Of a stretch of 60,485 nt of DNA, positions 59,244-60,485 are shown piece by piece. The stretch is from assembly GCA_964403785.1 (NCBI GenBank), contig CAYOHM010000001.1:1-60485 (forward strand), read 5' to 3'. The notes beneath the pieces are model-generated. The model saw only the letters and a program-made list of their open reading frames with translations. It was not told the origin of the DNA and searched no databases. Numbering within the stretch: the first letter of the stretch is position 1; each line of letters begins with the position of its first letter. Position numbers and translations under genes: made by a program. This DNA is from MGBC120314 sp964403785 (lineage in GTDB: Bacteria > Bacillota > Clostridia > Lachnospirales > Lachnospiraceae).

Positions 59244-60485
59244 TTAGTACGATTCTATACTATCCGTATCAAACATTTCCTCCAGATAATTATCGTACCA
59301 GCTAAGGCACGCCCCGTGCCATTTTTCCCATTTATCCTGCAGCTCATCTCTCATTGCAGATAAATCAGCTTCGCCGGTTTCAGTATTTTCTATAATCCAA
59401 TTATACTCATTATAGCACTTTTCGTAATCCTCCTGCACCTTAAAAAGCGGTTCTGCCAAGAGCTGCAATTTCCAGTCTTTATATGCCTCATCATTTGTAA
59501 GCTGTCTGCTCTCATGCCTTTCAGACCTGGGTACTGCTTTAAGTCCCTCAATAAGAGCCTGGTCCTTTGCACTTATCATTCCCGGAATTATCCCGATTTT
59601 TTCCTGGCGGCTCCTATAAATATAGTGCTCATAGTTAAACGGATAATACTGTGCCTGTCCGTCCTGAAATAGTAATATTGCATCTGCGACCTGCGAAATA
59701 AAATATCTGTCATGCGATACGAACAGTATAGTACCCCTGTATTTTCTAAATGCCTCCTCCAGCACTTCCTTAGCCTGAATATCCATATGGTTTGTAGGCT
59801 CATCCAGCACCAGAAAATTAGGCTTCATATTTAATATCTCCGCCAACACCAGCCGTGCTTTTTCACCACCCGAAAGCTGCGTTACCTTTTTGGATGCATC
59901 CGCGCCGGTAAACAAATACATAGCAAGTATCCTTCTGGTTTCCTTTTCGGTCATTGCAGGAAACAATTCACGAAAATGCTCCAGCACGGTCTTATCCGAC
60001 ATTATTTCTGCCGTCTGCTGGTCAAAATAACCTATTTTTATCTGGTTTCCTATCGTAACAGTTCCCTTAAACGGTTCAATAACACCCGCAACGGTCTTTA
60101 AAAAGGTGCTTTTTCCTGTTCCGTTCTCGCCTATTACACCTATTTTCTGCCCACGGCGGATTCTTATTGACATTTCAAGAAGCTCCGAGTTATATCCGAT
60201 TTTTAATTTATCCGTTTCCAGCGGCCATTTGCTGCCCAGCTCCTGCGGAATTATATCATTTATACTGATTATATCGGACATTTCCTGTGGTTTGGCAAGT
60301 TTTTCCATTCTATCCAGTATCGTTTTTCTGGACCTTGCAAATGCGGCTTTACGCGGCTTGTTTTTAAATTGTTCAATCAGACCATCGAGTCTTTGAATTT
60401 CCTTAAGCTGCTGCTCATACTCCTTTTTCTGTATTGCAAGATTTTTCTGCTTCTGCATACGATATTGCGTGTAATTTCCGGAATA
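59244..60485 (-). CDS. ABC-F family ATPase, C-terminal part (cut by window end)
   Basis: The 3' part of an ABC-F gene; the 5' part lies beyond the window. The visible 413 codons begin YSGNYTQYR, an ABC-F linker pattern, with a long basic helix (KKEYEQQLKEIQRLD), then the second ATPase domain: Walker A GVIGENGTGKSTFL, signature LSGGEKARLVLAEIL, Walker B NFLVLDEPTNHMDIQ and FVSHDRYFISQVAD. A ~140-residue C-terminal helical extension follows. ABC-F proteins act on the ribosome, some giving antibiotic resistance; this one's class is not clear. Confidence 0.9.
   Translation of the reverse strand, partial: YSGNYTQYRMQKQKNLAIQKKEYEQQLKEIQRLDGLIEQFKNKPRKAAFARSRKTILDRMEKLAKPQEMSDIISINDIIPQELGSKWPLETDKLKIGYNSELLEMSIRIRRGQKIGVIGENGTGKSTFLKTVAGVIEPFKGTVTIGNQIKIGYFDQQTAEIMSDKTVLEHFRELFPAMTEKETRRILAMYLFTGADASKKVTQLSGGEKARLVLAEILNMKPNFLVLDEPTNHMDIQAKEVLEEAFRKYRGTILFVSHDRYFISQVADAILLFQDGQAQYYPFNYEHYIYRSRQEKIGIIPGMISAKDQALIEGLKAVPRSERHESRQLTNDEAYKDWKLQLLAEPLFKVQEDYEKCYNEYNWIIENTETGEADLSAMRDELQDKWEKWHGACLSWYDNYLEEMFDTDSIESY

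Noticed and set aside
1..60485. CRISPR arrays, tRNA or rRNA genes, prophage or transposase genes
   Set aside because: No regularly spaced direct repeats, cloverleaf-type segments, rRNA motifs, or recombinase/transposase proteins were found on reading both strands.

Overview
The window looks like a chromosomal segment of a spore-forming, low-GC Firmicute of class Clostridia, most likely a Lachnospiraceae member. The reasons are AT-rich DNA with GGAGG-type ribosome sites and TTGACA/TATAAT promoters, spore genes (cotJA-cotJB-cotJC, spoVAA-AB-AC and spoVAD-AE, a CspABC-like subtilase, a PdaB-like deacetylase), CdaA-type c-di-AMP synthesis, and LplB/LplC-type sugar importers. The family placement is inference from gene content. 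No rRNA, tRNA, CRISPR, IS element, prophage or conjugative module was seen, so this reads as core genome with compact operons.

Layout. 1-0.9 kb: polysaccharide deacetylase. 0.9-7.4 kb (minus): Na/Pi cotransporter, a large RND exporter and an NrtR-like Nudix protein. 7.5-10.8 kb (minus): MoxR/DUF58/DUF4129 cluster. 10.8-13.5 kb (minus): TrpXYZ-like ABC importer; then DegV. 14.6-15.7 kb (plus): cotJABC. 15.8-21.7 kb (minus): transglutaminase-like lipoprotein, subtilase, a stand-alone ClpX-like unfoldase, HtrA. 21.8-28.2 kb (minus): one putative six-gene operon (Ig-like membrane protein, two unknown membrane proteins, cdaA, cdaR, phosphohexomutase). 28.4-29.2 kb: HU and an SCP2-domain protein. 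29.4-33.5 kb (minus): sugar-type ABC importer. 33.9-38.3 kb: PAP2 phosphatase, YigZ, class A PBP. 38.4-46.8 kb (mostly minus): spoVAD-AE, ilvE, a plus-strand BI-1 gene, a small ORF, spoVAC-AB-AA, yajC, tgt, aroC, GNAT. 47-51.7 kb (plus): a 1015-residue fused enzyme, then putP. 51.7-53.6 kb (minus): a VanX/L,D-transpeptidase fusion lipoprotein and two small proteins. 53.8-55.5 kb (plus): DHH phosphoesterase and a HIS6-type HisA. 55.6-60.5 kb (minus): fucO, fruK, thrH, PHP protein and the 3' part of an ABC-F gene cut by the window edge.

The most notable items are: (1) the fused protein at 46997-50044, which joins an ATP-grasp/phospho-histidine kinase resembling L-glutamine kinase (Campylobacter Cj1418) to a class I amidotransferase-like hydrolase (resembling Cj1417), suggesting a one-polypeptide route to an N-phosphoramidate; (2) a split spoVA operon in which both halves begin with the same architecture: a terminator hairpin whose 3' arm carries the Shine-Dalgarno sequence and whose 5' arm lies inside a predicted forespore (sigma-G-like) promoter, so that vegetative read-through would be terminated and translationally masked while the sporulation transcript would be free; (3) an RND exporter with a ~265-residue coiled-coil insertion at the docking subdomain; (4) an ABC permease with an N-terminal zinc ribbon plus four extra membrane segments; and (5) a D,D-dipeptidase/L,D-transpeptidase fusion with a changed metal-ligand position. 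All functional assignments come from reading motifs by eye; no database search was run.
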